Below are positions 14,547 to 22,152 of a stretch of DNA of 29,008 nt, in pieces. The stretch lies in contig CAZFLM010000080.1 in the NCBI GenBank assembly GCA_964519955.1, positions 1-29,008 of the forward strand, given 5' to 3'. A model generated the notes under the pieces. It worked only from the letters and a program-made list of their open reading frames with translations, searched no databases and had not been told where the DNA came from. Source of the stretch: CAZFLM01 sp964519955. Lineage in GTDB: Bacteria > Armatimonadota > Chthonomonadetes > Chthonomonadales > CAJBBX01. Both the position numbers and the translations under genes were made by a program. The stretch's first letter is position 1; each line of letters starts with the position of its first letter.

Positions 14547-15438
14547 ATGGAAGATCCTGCTGTGGGAGTTCCCGGCCGAGTTCCTGCGCCTGTTCTTTCC
14601 TGACGAGGCGCGGCGGCTCGACGTTTCGACCGCTCGTGCTGTCGACAAGGAGGTCTTCACCGACCTGCCCGAGGGCGCGCGTCGTGAGCCGGACGTGCTG
14701 TTCGAGGTCGACACGAGGGATGGCGAGACCGAGATCGTACTCGTCCACGTCGAGGTACAGTCCACGCGCGACGTGGCTGTGTCGCACCGCATGTGGGAGT
14801 ACTATAGCCTCCTGCGCTTGCGGATGCAGAAGCCGGTCTTCGCAGTGGCCTTCTACCTGGCGCCGGGTGTCGGCGGCCTGACCGAGGATGGGTACGAGGA
14901 GCAAGTGCTGGGGCGTCGGGTGCTCACGTTCCGGTACGCCGTAGTCGGGGTGGCCGACCTGTTGGCGGCTGACTACGAGGAGAGCGACAACCTGCTTGCG
15001 CCGGCCCTGAGCGCGCTGATGCGTGCGCCCGGCTCCGATCGCGTGCTGCGCAAGCTGCGGGCGCTGGAGCGCTTGCTGAACAGCTCGATGAACGAGGCGC
15101 GCCGATCGCTGCTGCGGTATGTGGTCGACAAGTACCTGTCACTGAGCGACGTGGAGACCGCCCGTTACGGCGCGCTGCTCAAGGCGCGTGGCCTGGAGGA
15201 TACCATGGGAGTGGTGATGAGCTGGGAGGACTACCTCGTCCAGCGCGGTGTTGTGCAGGGCATGCGGCGTACCTTGCTGGAGCTGGCCCGCGCCAGGTTC
15301 GGCGACCTGCCTGCCGCGGTGGTCACACGCCTGGAGCGGACCGACGACCCGCACGAACTCGAGGTGCTCACGACGCGCATCGCGACCGCTCAGACGCTCG
15401 ACGAGATGGGCCTCGGCGACGCGCCCGGTTCGCGCTGA
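14530..15438 (+). CDS. Rpn-family PD-(D/E)XK nuclease (recombination-promoting nuclease / putative transposase), locus A
   Basis: A 302-residue protein of the Rpn (YhgA-like, PDDEXK transposase) family. The catalytic core is visible: Asp55 in ARREPDVLFEV and the ExQ variant of the ExK motif, Glu75 and Gln77, in VLVHVEVQS. The conserved RMWEYYSLLRLR segment and VVDKYLSLSD follow. Family members are DNA endonucleases that raise recA-independent recombination and act as toxins in phage defence. Residues 226-302 form the C-terminal domain that can also be translated alone from an internal ATG at 15205. The next gene begins 20 nt after the stop, so it lies on the same transcript. It is divergent from the ADGS-repeat/HEAT operon. 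Confidence 0.9.
   Translation: MPHDQIWKILLWEFPAEFLRLFFPDEARRLDVSTARAVDKEVFTDLPEGARREPDVLFEVDTRDGETEIVLVHVEVQSTRDVAVSHRMWEYYSLLRLRMQKPVFAVAFYLAPGVGGLTEDGYEEQVLGRRVLTFRYAVVGVADLLAADYEESDNLLAPALSALMRAPGSDRVLRKLRALERLLNSSMNEARRSLLRYVVDKYLSLSDVETARYGALLKARGLEDTMGVVMSWEDYLVQRGVVQGMRRTLLELARARFGDLPAAVVTRLERTDDPHELEVLTTRIATAQTLDEMGLGDAPGSR
15205..15438 (+). CDS. Predicted internally started RpnS-like antitoxin, locus A
   Basis: In frame with the Rpn gene, ATG 15205 (codon 226) is preceded by GGAGGA at 15195-15200, ideally placed to start translation. The product would be 77 residues: MGVVMSWEDYLVQRG to MGLGDAPGSR. In E. coli Rpn genes the separately translated C-terminal domain binds and inhibits the full nuclease. 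The internal site here is sequence evidence; activity is inference. Confidence 0.6.
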   Translation: MGVVMSWEDYLVQRGVVQGMRRTLLELARARFGDLPAAVVTRLERTDDPHELEVLTTRIATAQTLDEMGLGDAPGSR

Positions 15439-15458
15439 TTCGCCCGTTGGAGCGGGCC

Positions 15459-15974
15459 ATGGGCGTGGTGATCACTTGGGAACAGCACCTCTTCCACATC
15501 GGCTACGAACACGGCTACGCGATCGGGTTTGCCGAGGGCACTCGCCTGGTGCTTCTCTGTCACCTCCACGCCAAGTTCGGCGTTCTGCCGGCAGATGTCT
15601 CGGAGCGCATCGGCGCGATCACCGATCAGCGCGTGCTCGATGATCTCCTGGAGCGCATCCTGACTGCCGAAACGCTGGGGCAGATGGGGCTGGATGATCT
15701 CCCGCTGCCCGGGTATGCGCTATCTCGCCAGCATGACGTGGAGCGCAGGCAGAGCGCATACCGCGAATGCTGCTGCCGCTGCGGCCACGCATCTCCACGC
15801 GCGCACGGGCTCGGCTCGCAGCGCCCAACGCGATGCCAGCAGGACGGCGAACAGCGGTGCCGGGATCGTGGCGTAGAGCAGCAGCCCCGTACCCTCATTG
15901 AACGCTCGGTCGCCGTGCGCCAGCAGTCGCGGCAGCCAACACCACTCCGCCACGGCGATAGCCGCCCCAAGTAG
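15459..15974 (+). CDS. Free-standing Rpn C-terminal domain gene (RpnS-like), locus A
   Basis: Begins 20 nt after the Rpn stop. The ATG at 15459 has GGAG 6 nt upstream; a TTG at 15447 in the same frame is less likely. Residues 1-82 (MGVVITWEQHLFHIGYEHG to TAETLGQMGLDDLP) are homologous to the C-terminal domain of the Rpn gene upstream (MGVVMSWEDYLVQRG to QTLDEMGLGDAP) but strongly diverged, with a 7-residue insertion. No nuclease domain is present. The conserved part ends near 15715, yet the frame continues to 15974 with a Cys/Arg-rich tail that is antisense to the convergent membrane gene. The original stop was probably lost. Coding of the first 86 codons is well supported; the tail may not be functional. 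Confidence 0.65.
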   Translation: MGVVITWEQHLFHIGYEHGYAIGFAEGTRLVLLCHLHAKFGVLPADVSERIGAITDQRVLDDLLERILTAETLGQMGLDDLPLPGYALSRQHDVERRQSAYRECCCRCGHASPRAHGLGSQRPTRCQQDGEQRCRDRGVEQQPRTLIERSVAVRQQSRQPTPLRHGDSRPK

Positions 15975-16028
15975 CATCGCCACGATGCGTCCGCTCGATG
16001 CGCCCCCAACCTCCGCCGACTCGGTCAT
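15720..16028 (-). CDS. Small membrane protein, unknown function
   Basis: A 102-residue protein. ATG 16028 (MTESAEVGGASSGRIVAML) is preferred over an upstream in-frame start because AGAGGA lies about 10 nt before it. Three hydrophobic helices: RIVAMLLGAAIAVAEWCWLP, GLLLYATIPAPLFAVLLASR and VAAAAAAFAVCALPALHVML. No family recognised. Its stop (TAG at 15722-15720) lies almost exactly where similarity of the opposing gene to Rpn ends, so its 3' end may have been cut by the same rearrangement. Confidence 0.6.
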   Translation of the reverse strand: MTESAEVGGASSGRIVAMLLGAAIAVAEWCWLPRLLAHGDRAFNEGTGLLLYATIPAPLFAVLLASRWALRAEPVRAWRCVAAAAAAFAVCALPALHVMLAR

Positions 16029-16141
16029 CGCGCCACAATCCTCTCCCCCATGCAGCCGGTCAACCCTCGAACCGCAGGTCACGCCTCGCTTGGCGACGAA
16101 TAGGCCCGTCGTAGCACGCAGTCCCAACGGAGGGCGACCCA

Positions 16142-19105
16142 TTGAGAGTCATCGGACTACTGAGCGCTGCCGTCGCCTTGGCGGCGGTGTGGCGCCCAGC
16201 GGCCGGCCAGGAGGCCAATGTGCCAGCGAACGTACCCGAGAACGTCTACCGCGGCCAGCTTGTGCAGTATCCCGGGCCCTGGGCCTTCCAGCTCGGCAAG
16301 CAGGGCATCATCCTCGTCAGCGATCAGGAGCTGCGGGCGATGGCGGACCCGGACAAGGTGCTGAACCTCACGCTGACGTTCGACAAGCAGGAGGCCAGCC
16401 TGCGCCAGATCTGCGAGCGGGCCAAGGCCGCCGGCCAGCGCACGCTCATTGTCGCATTCGACCAGTTCTTCACCCAGTACCGCCCCGGGCAGGCCGGCCC
16501 GCGCGAGCTGATGCCCGACATGGACGAGTACATCGAGCGCATCGGCGGCATCAGCAAGTTCGCCCAGCAGTACGGTCTCGGCCTCGAGTTGAGCCTCCTC
16601 AGCCCGCTCGAGATAGGCAAGGCCTATGCCAAGGCCACCGGCGAGAGTGGCGTCTGGATGCAGTACCGCAAGGGCCTCCGCGACCCGAAGACCGGCGCCT
16701 ACAGCGTGCAGTTCTGGCGCCACCTGCAGTGGACCAACAACAAGGGCCCGTTCCCGATCGAGGCCACCGGCCTGCGCGTCTTCGCCTTCCACGAGACACC
16801 GGTTCGCGGCACCAACTACCGGGCCGTCGATCCCCGGCAGATCGTCGAGATCACCGACACCGCCAAGGTCGAGGAACTGGGCGACTCGGAGGGCGGCATG
16901 CCCATGCGCCGCATCCGCGTCTACGGAACCGGCCGCGCCGACCTCGGCCCGCTCACCCGGGTCCTCGTCGTCCAGGAGTACCGCACGCCGGAGATGGACT
17001 ACTTCAGCCCGAAGGCGCTGCCCTACCTGAAGGCGCTCGTGGACAAGTACGCCGATGCGGGCGTGAAGCTCAACGCGCTCTACTCCGACGAGATGCACAT
17101 TCAGCAGGACTGGTCTTACTTCGGCCACCACGACCACGGCCAGTTCACGCTGCGCTACGTCAGCGCCGGCCTCGCGGCGGAGTACGCCGACCTGTACGGC
17201 GCCGAGTACCGCGACTTCGCGAAGTACCTGGTCTACTTCTGCTACGGCCAGGAGGACTTCGCGCGAGACATCAGCGCCGCCGAGGGAGTGCAGCATGTGT
17301 TCGGCGCCTCGCCAGAGGACATCCGCCGGACCGCGCTCTTCCGGTCGCGCTACTACAAGCTTCTCCAGAACGGGGTGACGGACCTCTTCGCGGCAGCCAA
17401 ACACCATGCCGAGGTCAAGATGGGCCACAAGCTGGAGAGCCGCGCCCACGCTACCTGGGCCGAGAGCCCAACCATCGACGCGTGGCGCACGGGGCCCGAC
17501 CCGTCCTACGCGTCCAACTACGAGTACACGAGCAACTTCGTCTGGTCCGACACGGTTCACCAGGCTTCGGCGGCCTGCGCCGACTACTTCAAGTGGGGCG
17601 ACTTCCTGACGGGCAATGGCAACGACCACGCGGAGTGCGGCTGGCTCGACCGCAACTACGTCGGCCTCGCGCTCGCTTGCTCGACGGGCATCATCAACGA
17701 GGTGCCCTACTCCTATGGCGCGCACTGGGGCATGCCGGACGCGGCGAACCAGCGGAGGATGGCCCTCGTAAACACGTACGGCTGCTCCGGCTCGCCGCTC
17801 TACAACATGGTGCAGGACATGCAGCACCGTGACTGCCAGGTGCTCGCCCTCTATCCGCTCGATCTGGCGGCCACGGAGGAGCGCTTTGGCTCCTGGATGA
17901 CGCAGTACGGCTACTGGAACCAGATCACCGCCGCGAAGCTGCTGGAGCTGGGCAAGCTGAATGGCGGCGTCATCGACCTGTGCGGGCGCAAGTTCACCAC
18001 GCTGGTCGCCCAGTTCGAGCCCTACCCGTCGAAGAAGCTCCTCGACCTGATGCAGCGCTTCGTCGACGGCGGCGGCCGCCTCATCTGGTCTGGCCCGCCG
18101 CCGGTGCTGACCGAGGAAGGCGCCGACGCGCTGGCTGCGTGGACCAGGCTATTCGGCGCCGGCTATCGTCCGATCCAGAACGACGGCTACCTCGCCCCAG
18201 GCAAGACCGTCGCGTTCGAAGGTGCGCTGAAGTCCGTGCCGTCTCAGGTGATCCTCACCGACTTCCTGCCGGACCGCATCTACCCGGCGACGGCGCAGGC
18301 CGGTGTCGGGGTCGTGGCGCGGGTGCAGGATCGCGTGGTCGGCACGCGGCGCGCCCTGCCGGGCGGCGGGTCGGCGACGTACCTGGGCTTCCGGCCGCGC
18401 GATGACCAGTCGAAGAGCCTGGGCGTCGAGCTGCGCACCTGGTTCGAGGTCCTGAACACGCTGGGCGCCTACCCGGCCACCGGCAAGTGGAAGTCGGTGA
18501 ACGACAACACGGAGGCCGTCTCGCGCACGACGCCGTATCTGGCCTGCCGTTTCCCGAACGGCGCCATCGCCATCGCGCCGCACTTCCGCGAGACCGTGGA
18601 GGGGTGGCACGGCGGCTTCGCGCGCAACAAGGAGCAGGACGAGGCCTACCTGAAGGAGCACCCGCTCCCGTCCGACGCGTTGGATCTGAAGGAGTTCAAG
18701 GTGAACGGGCGCCGCGTGACGTTCAAGGGCACGCACGCTGTCACCTTCCGCGCGGACTCGGCGGGCCGCCTGCTTGCGTTCGCGGGGAGCCAGTGCCAGG
18801 AGATCACGATCGACGGCAAGCGCACCGTGTTCGCGGACAAGCCGATCGGCCAACTCGCCTGGGCGCCGATCCAGGACGCCCGCAAGGTGCCCGGCGGCGC
18901 GGTTCTGCAGATCATGGTCTACGACAAGGGGACCATCCGCATCCCCGCGCAGCACCTACCGTCGAAGCTGGTCGTCGTGGCGGAGGGCGCGACGCCGGGC
19001 AGCAAGGGCGAGATCGTGCAGTCCAGCCTGCAGGGCGGCGTGCTCAGCGTGACGGTGGACGAGAAGAGCCAGGGGCGCTGGCTGTACGCGGTGCCCGCGC
19101 CGTAG
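16142..19105 (+). CDS. Large secreted glycoside-hydrolase-like protein
   Basis: A 987-residue protein. Starts at TTG 16142 with GGAGGG 7 nt upstream; no other start fits the signal peptide RVIGLLSAAVALAAVWRPAAGQ. The N-terminal ~600 residues look like a (beta/alpha)8-type enzyme domain rich in aromatic and acidic motifs (LNALYSDEMHIQQDWSYFG; KYLVYFCYGQEDFA; HAECGWLDRNYVGLALA). Residues about 620-700 (KKLLDLMQRFVDGGGRLIWSGPP) resemble the glutamine-amidotransferase-like trimerisation domain of GH42-type beta-galactosidases. The C-terminal 200 residues are beta-rich. I could not assign a GH family or catalytic pair with certainty, so the substrate is open. It is a single-gene unit followed by a hairpin. 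Confidence 0.65.
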   Translation: MRVIGLLSAAVALAAVWRPAAGQEANVPANVPENVYRGQLVQYPGPWAFQLGKQGIILVSDQELRAMADPDKVLNLTLTFDKQEASLRQICERAKAAGQRTLIVAFDQFFTQYRPGQAGPRELMPDMDEYIERIGGISKFAQQYGLGLELSLLSPLEIGKAYAKATGESGVWMQYRKGLRDPKTGAYSVQFWRHLQWTNNKGPFPIEATGLRVFAFHETPVRGTNYRAVDPRQIVEITDTAKVEELGDSEGGMPMRRIRVYGTGRADLGPLTRVLVVQEYRTPEMDYFSPKALPYLKALVDKYADAGVKLNALYSDEMHIQQDWSYFGHHDHGQFTLRYVSAGLAAEYADLYGAEYRDFAKYLVYFCYGQEDFARDISAAEGVQHVFGASPEDIRRTALFRSRYYKLLQNGVTDLFAAAKHHAEVKMGHKLESRAHATWAESPTIDAWRTGPDPSYASNYEYTSNFVWSDTVHQASAACADYFKWGDFLTGNGNDHAECGWLDRNYVGLALACSTGIINEVPYSYGAHWGMPDAANQRRMALVNTYGCSGSPLYNMVQDMQHRDCQVLALYPLDLAATEERFGSWMTQYGYWNQITAAKLLELGKLNGGVIDLCGRKFTTLVAQFEPYPSKKLLDLMQRFVDGGGRLIWSGPPPVLTEEGADALAAWTRLFGAGYRPIQNDGYLAPGKTVAFEGALKSVPSQVILTDFLPDRIYPATAQAGVGVVARVQDRVVGTRRALPGGGSATYLGFRPRDDQSKSLGVELRTWFEVLNTLGAYPATGKWKSVNDNTEAVSRTTPYLACRFPNGAIAIAPHFRETVEGWHGGFARNKEQDEAYLKEHPLPSDALDLKEFKVNGRRVTFKGTHAVTFRADSAGRLLAFAGSQCQEITIDGKRTVFADKPIGQLAWAPIQDARKVPGGAVLQIMVYDKGTIRIPAQHLPSKLVVVAEGATPGSKGEIVQSSLQGGVLSVTVDEKSQGRWLYAVPAP

Positions 19106-19169
19106 GCGGCCTCGGACGGGCTTCGGCTCATCCTACCAGGGCGGCATTCGAACTGAAGGAGATAGGTGC

Positions 19170-19201
19170 GCGCGGCCCGGGGCAAACGCCTCGGGCCGCG
19201 C
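19170..19201. terminator. GC-rich hairpin between convergent genes
   Basis: Arms 19170-19183 and 19188-19201 (GCGCGGCCCGGGGC / GCCTCGGGCCGCGC) pair over 14 bp with one G-T wobble and a 4-nt AAAC loop. It sits 64 bp after the large hydrolase gene and 5 bp after the stop of the leftward macro-domain gene, so it may serve both. No T run follows on either strand, hence not a classical intrinsic terminator. Confidence 0.6.
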
Positions 19202-19206
19202 GGCTT

Positions 19207-19671
19207 CTACCGTCCGTACCGAACCAGCACGACCCGCGCGTCCGCGTCGATCCGGCTCAGCTCCTCCTGCATGATCGCGAGCGCGCGATCCGGGCTGAAG
19301 CTGCCGGAGCCCGCCCCGACGAGCGGGAACGCGACCGAGGCGAAGCCCTGCTCGGCGACGATGGCCATGGCGCTGCGCACCGAGCCGCGGATGGAGCGCT
19401 CCGACGCACGCCAGAGCAGGTTGATGCCGGCGACGTGGATGATGCCGCGATACGGGAGCCGCCCGGCCGACGTGAGCACGGCGCCTCCGAGCGGGATCGG
19501 GCCGTGGCGCGCGACCTCGCGGAACGGCTGCGTGCCGCCGCGCTTCTTGATGGCGCCACTCACGCCCTGCGGCAGCAGCAGCCACCACGGGATCACGTTG
19601 CGGTTCCACGCGTTCACAATCGCCTCGACTGGCTGATCCAGAAGGTCGCCGGTGACTATCTCCACATCCAC
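19207..19671 (-). CDS. Macro-domain protein (ADP-ribose binding or hydrolysing)
   Basis: A 154-residue single macro domain. GTG 19671 is preferred because GGGAG lies 7 nt upstream and the domain begins at once (VDVEIVTGDLLDQPVEAIVNAWN). Family motifs: GDLLDQ, AIVNAWNRN, QGVSGAIKKRGG (the glycine loop contacting ribose) and PLVGAGSGSFSPDRA (the diphosphate loop). The family binds ADP-ribose and often removes it from proteins, DNA or O-acetyl esters. Longer in-frame starts to 19788 exist but lack a Shine-Dalgarno. It is divergent from the MFS gene. Confidence 0.85.
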   Translation of the reverse strand: MDVEIVTGDLLDQPVEAIVNAWNRNVIPWWLLLPQGVSGAIKKRGGTQPFREVARHGPIPLGGAVLTSAGRLPYRGIIHVAGINLLWRASERSIRGSVRSAMAIVAEQGFASVAFPLVGAGSGSFSPDRALAIMQEELSRIDADARVVLVRYGR

Positions 19672-19790
19672 GCGCACTCTCCCGTCCAAACGCAACACAA
19701 TGGTAGGGTATGGGCGCCAATCGACCCACACGCCCGCCCAACCCCAACGCGGCCCGGCGGGGCAATGCCGCACACTGGAAGGTACCACCG

Positions 19791-20984
19791 ATGCGCTGTG
19801 ACCGGCGCACCCTGGCCGTGGCTCTGGCAGGGTTCTGCGCCTTTCTCGGGACGTATGCCACTCAGCCGATCCTGCCGCTTCTGACCCGCGTCTTCCACGC
19901 CTCCAAGGTGTCCGTGAGCCTCACCGTCACCGCGACGACGGTGGCCGTGGCCCTCATCGCCCCATTCGTGGGCGCACTGGCCGACATGGCGGGCCGCAAG
20001 CGCGTCATCGTGCCGGCCATCTTCTGCCTGGCGATACCCACGGCGCTTGCCGCCACCTCCGGCAGCCTCCACGCGCTCATCGGCTGGCGGTTCGCGCAGG
20101 GCCTGTTCATGCCCGCCGTGTTCGCGGTCACCATCGCCTATGTCAGCGAGGAGTGGGCGGGCGACGGCGTGGGCGCTGCAACCGCGGCGTACGTCTCCGG
20201 CACGGTGCTCGGCGGTTTCTGCGGGCGCACCATCTCGGGGCTCGTCACAGAGCAGTGGGGCTGGCGCGCCGCCTTCCTCGTGCTTGGCGCGATCACGGCG
20301 CTGTGCGGGGCGGCCACCTGGGCCTGGCTGCCGCGAGCCCAGCGCTTCAAGCGCAGCCCCGACGCCACGGCCTCGGCCCGGGCCATCGGCGGCCACCTGC
20401 GCAACCCGCGCCTGCTGGCCACCTACGCCATCGGCTTCAACGTGCTGTTCTCGCTCGTTGCCACGTTCACCTACGTCACCTTCCACCTCGCCGCGCCGCC
20501 GTTCCACCTCGGTACGGCAGCCCTGGGCTCCGTGTTCGTCGTCTATCTGCTCGGCGTCGTCATCACGCCCATCGCGGGGCGGTGGATCGACCGCCTCGGC
20601 TTCCGCACCATGCTCGTCTGCGCGATGACGGCCTCGTGCGGCGGCGTGCTGCTCACTCTCGTGCCTGCTCTCTGGGCGGTCGTGCTGGGCCTGGCGATCT
20701 GCTCGTCGGGCGTGTTCGTGACGCAGGTGGCCGCGAACAGCTACATCGGCGTGGCGGCGAGAGGGGCGCGCGCCGCCGCGGTCGGGCTCTACGTCACCTG
20801 CTATTACATCGGCGGCGCGGTGGGAGCAGCGCTACCGGGCACTCTCTGGTCGATAGGCGGCTGGCCCGCGTGTGTTGCCCTCGTGGCGGGCGTTCAGCTC
20901 CTCACCGTCTGCTTCGCCCTGGCCTTCTGGGGGCGCCCGGCCGAGCGCGGTGCTCCATCGCCGGATATGCCCGCCGCGGCTTGA
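19791..20984 (+). CDS. MFS efflux transporter, YnfM/AraJ-like
   Basis: A 397-residue protein starting at ATG 19791, 8 nt after GGAAGG. Twelve hydrophobic helices span it. MFS motif A lies between helices 2 and 3 (VGALADMAGRKRVIVPA), the RFAQGLFMPAVFA segment in helix 4 matches motif B, and a degenerate motif A repeat follows helix 8 (IAGRWIDRLGFRTMLV). The opening TYATQPILPLLTRVF is typical of the YnfM group, which exports sugars or drugs by proton antiport; the substrate here is unknown. The 3' end overlaps the convergent methyltransferase gene by 91 bp. Confidence 0.88.
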   Translation: MRCDRRTLAVALAGFCAFLGTYATQPILPLLTRVFHASKVSVSLTVTATTVAVALIAPFVGALADMAGRKRVIVPAIFCLAIPTALAATSGSLHALIGWRFAQGLFMPAVFAVTIAYVSEEWAGDGVGAATAAYVSGTVLGGFCGRTISGLVTEQWGWRAAFLVLGAITALCGAATWAWLPRAQRFKRSPDATASARAIGGHLRNPRLLATYAIGFNVLFSLVATFTYVTFHLAAPPFHLGTAALGSVFVVYLLGVVITPIAGRWIDRLGFRTMLVCAMTASCGGVLLTLVPALWAVVLGLAICSSGVFVTQVAANSYIGVAARGARAAAVGLYVTCYYIGGAVGAALPGTLWSIGGWPACVALVAGVQLLTVCFALAFWGRPAERGAPSPDMPAAA

Positions 20985-21781
20985 CGGGCCTCCTCCCGCT
21001 TCCGGAACACCTCGTAGAGCACGATGCCCGTCGCGACGGCCACGTTCAGCGAGTCGCACCGGCCCGCCATCGGGATGCGCACCACCTGGTCGCACGCGCG
21101 CAACTGGTCAGGGCCGAGGCCGCCCTGCTCGCAGCCCATGAAGACGCCGACTGGCGGGCGGTACCTCAGCTCACGGTAGTCGGCAGTTGCGCGGGCTGAG
21201 GTGCCGATCAGGTGGAAGCCGCGCTCTCGCCGGAACGCCTCGAACTCGCGTGGCGTCGCGCGTACCAGCCGCTGCGTGAAGATGGCGCCCATCGTCGCGC
21301 GCAGCACCGCCGGGTCATACGGGTCGGTTCGGCTGCCGAGAACAATCAGCCCCGCGCCGCCGGCAGCCTCCGAGGTCCGCAGCATGGTGCCCAGGTTGCC
21401 CGGCGAGTTCACCGTATCGACCACCAGCCAGCACAGCTCTCGCCCCGGCCGGATGTCGCGCAGCCCATGCCACCGCTGGCGCACCACGGCCCCAATGCCC
21501 TGCGGCTCGGCCGCGTGCGACAGGCGTCGGAATGCGTCCTCCGTCACCTCGAGAACGGCACCGGCTCGCTTCTGGGCCCTACCGGCCGCGAGCCGCGCGG
21601 GCGCCCCCGCCAGTAGATCCCGGCTGACGACCAGCGTCTCGATCGCCGCGCCTGCAGCTAGCGCCGCCAGCACGAACCGCACTCCCTCCACGTAGAACAG
21701 ACCGGCCTCGTCCCTCACGTCCCTTCTGTCCAGCGCCATGATGCGCCGGACGCAAGGGTCATCTACTCCTCTCGATGGCAT
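20894..21781 (-). CDS. TrmH/SpoU-family RNA 2'-O-methyltransferase
   Basis: A 295-residue SPOUT-class enzyme. The N-terminal substrate-binding domain (RDEAGLFYVEGVRFVLAAL) is the SpoU-substrate-binding type. The three SPOUT trefoil-knot motifs are clear: NSPGNLGTMLRTSEAAG (motif 1, with the catalytic Arg), VGVFMGCEQGGL (motif 2) and IPMAGRCDSLNVAVATGIVLYE (motif 3). It should methylate a ribose 2'-OH in rRNA or tRNA using S-adenosylmethionine; the exact nucleotide cannot be predicted. The start at 21781 lacks a strong Shine-Dalgarno but keeps the whole N-domain; ATG 21739 is an alternative. The last ~30 residues are low-complexity and lie in the overlap with the MFS gene. Confidence 0.9.
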   Translation of the reverse strand: MPSRGVDDPCVRRIMALDRRDVRDEAGLFYVEGVRFVLAALAAGAAIETLVVSRDLLAGAPARLAAGRAQKRAGAVLEVTEDAFRRLSHAAEPQGIGAVVRQRWHGLRDIRPGRELCWLVVDTVNSPGNLGTMLRTSEAAGGAGLIVLGSRTDPYDPAVLRATMGAIFTQRLVRATPREFEAFRRERGFHLIGTSARATADYRELRYRPPVGVFMGCEQGGLGPDQLRACDQVVRIPMAGRCDSLNVAVATGIVLYEVFRKREEARQAAAGISGDGAPRSAGRPQKARAKQTVRS

Positions 21782-21796
21782 TCGCTCAGGGCTCTT

Positions 21797-21813
21797 GGCG
21801 GACCCAGTCCGCC
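21797..21813 (-). promoter_or_regulatory. Hairpin just upstream of the TrmH-family start
   Basis: A perfect 7-bp stem (GGCGGAC / GTCCGCC) with a 3-nt loop, 16 bp before the ATG at 21781. It could limit ribosome access or act as an attenuator. Function is speculative. Confidence 0.35.
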
Positions 21814-22005
21814 GCGCGCGCCCCCGTCGCGCAGGTGCTCACGGTTGCCCCCGGACGCACGAAAGCCGCCCCGGCGCGCTCGGCACGCGGGAACGGCTCC
21901 TTGGGTCAGTCGGCGGTTGTCGTGGTTATCAGGCTTTCGCCATGCATACTCCGGTCAGCGGCCTCGGCACGCCGCTCGGTGCTTGGTGCTCTACTCGACG
22001 CCGGG

Positions 22006-22034
22006 ATAGTACCTGGCAGTGCAGCCGCTGTCAA
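22006..22034 (-). promoter_or_regulatory. Sigma70-type promoter upstream of the TrmH-family gene
   Basis: Read leftwards: a perfect TTGACA at 22034-22029, a 17-bp spacer, and TACTAT (4 of 6) at 22011-22006. Transcription would start near 21999 and leave a leader of about 218 nt before the gene. Confidence 0.6.
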
Positions 22035-22125
22035 ACGAACCGTAACCAGACGTCGTCGGCAGGATAACGAGAACCGGCAAGCGGCTCCCAATGCCGGCTA
22101 TCGATGGGCTCGACGGAGGCCAGCC

Positions 22126-22142
22126 GCCGGCGCCTCGCCGGC
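22126..22142. terminator. Short hairpin after the transglutaminase-like gene
   Basis: GCCGGCG / CGCCGGC with a 3-nt loop, 10 bp beyond the stop at 22153 in the direction of transcription. No T run follows, so a terminator role is only possible. Confidence 0.35.
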
Positions 22143-22152
22143 GTACATGCCG

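Larger units (their letters stand above)
21782..22152. other. 371-bp intergenic region between two leftward genes
   Basis: No convincing gene. A 133-codon frame on the plus strand (21775-22176) shows no domain, no Shine-Dalgarno and atypical composition. It holds a leftward promoter (22006-22034), two tiny overlapping reading frames starting at 21947 and 21943 on the minus strand, and two hairpins (21797-21813 and 22126-22142). Confidence 0.6.

Noticed and set aside
16157..17827. A 556-codon antisense frame within the large hydrolase-like gene
   Set aside because: Shadow of the sense coding sequence; low-complexity Val/Ala/Arg content.
19106..19206. Riboswitch before the macro-domain or MFS genes
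   Set aside because: The only structure is a simple GC-rich hairpin at the ends of two convergent genes, which fits termination better.
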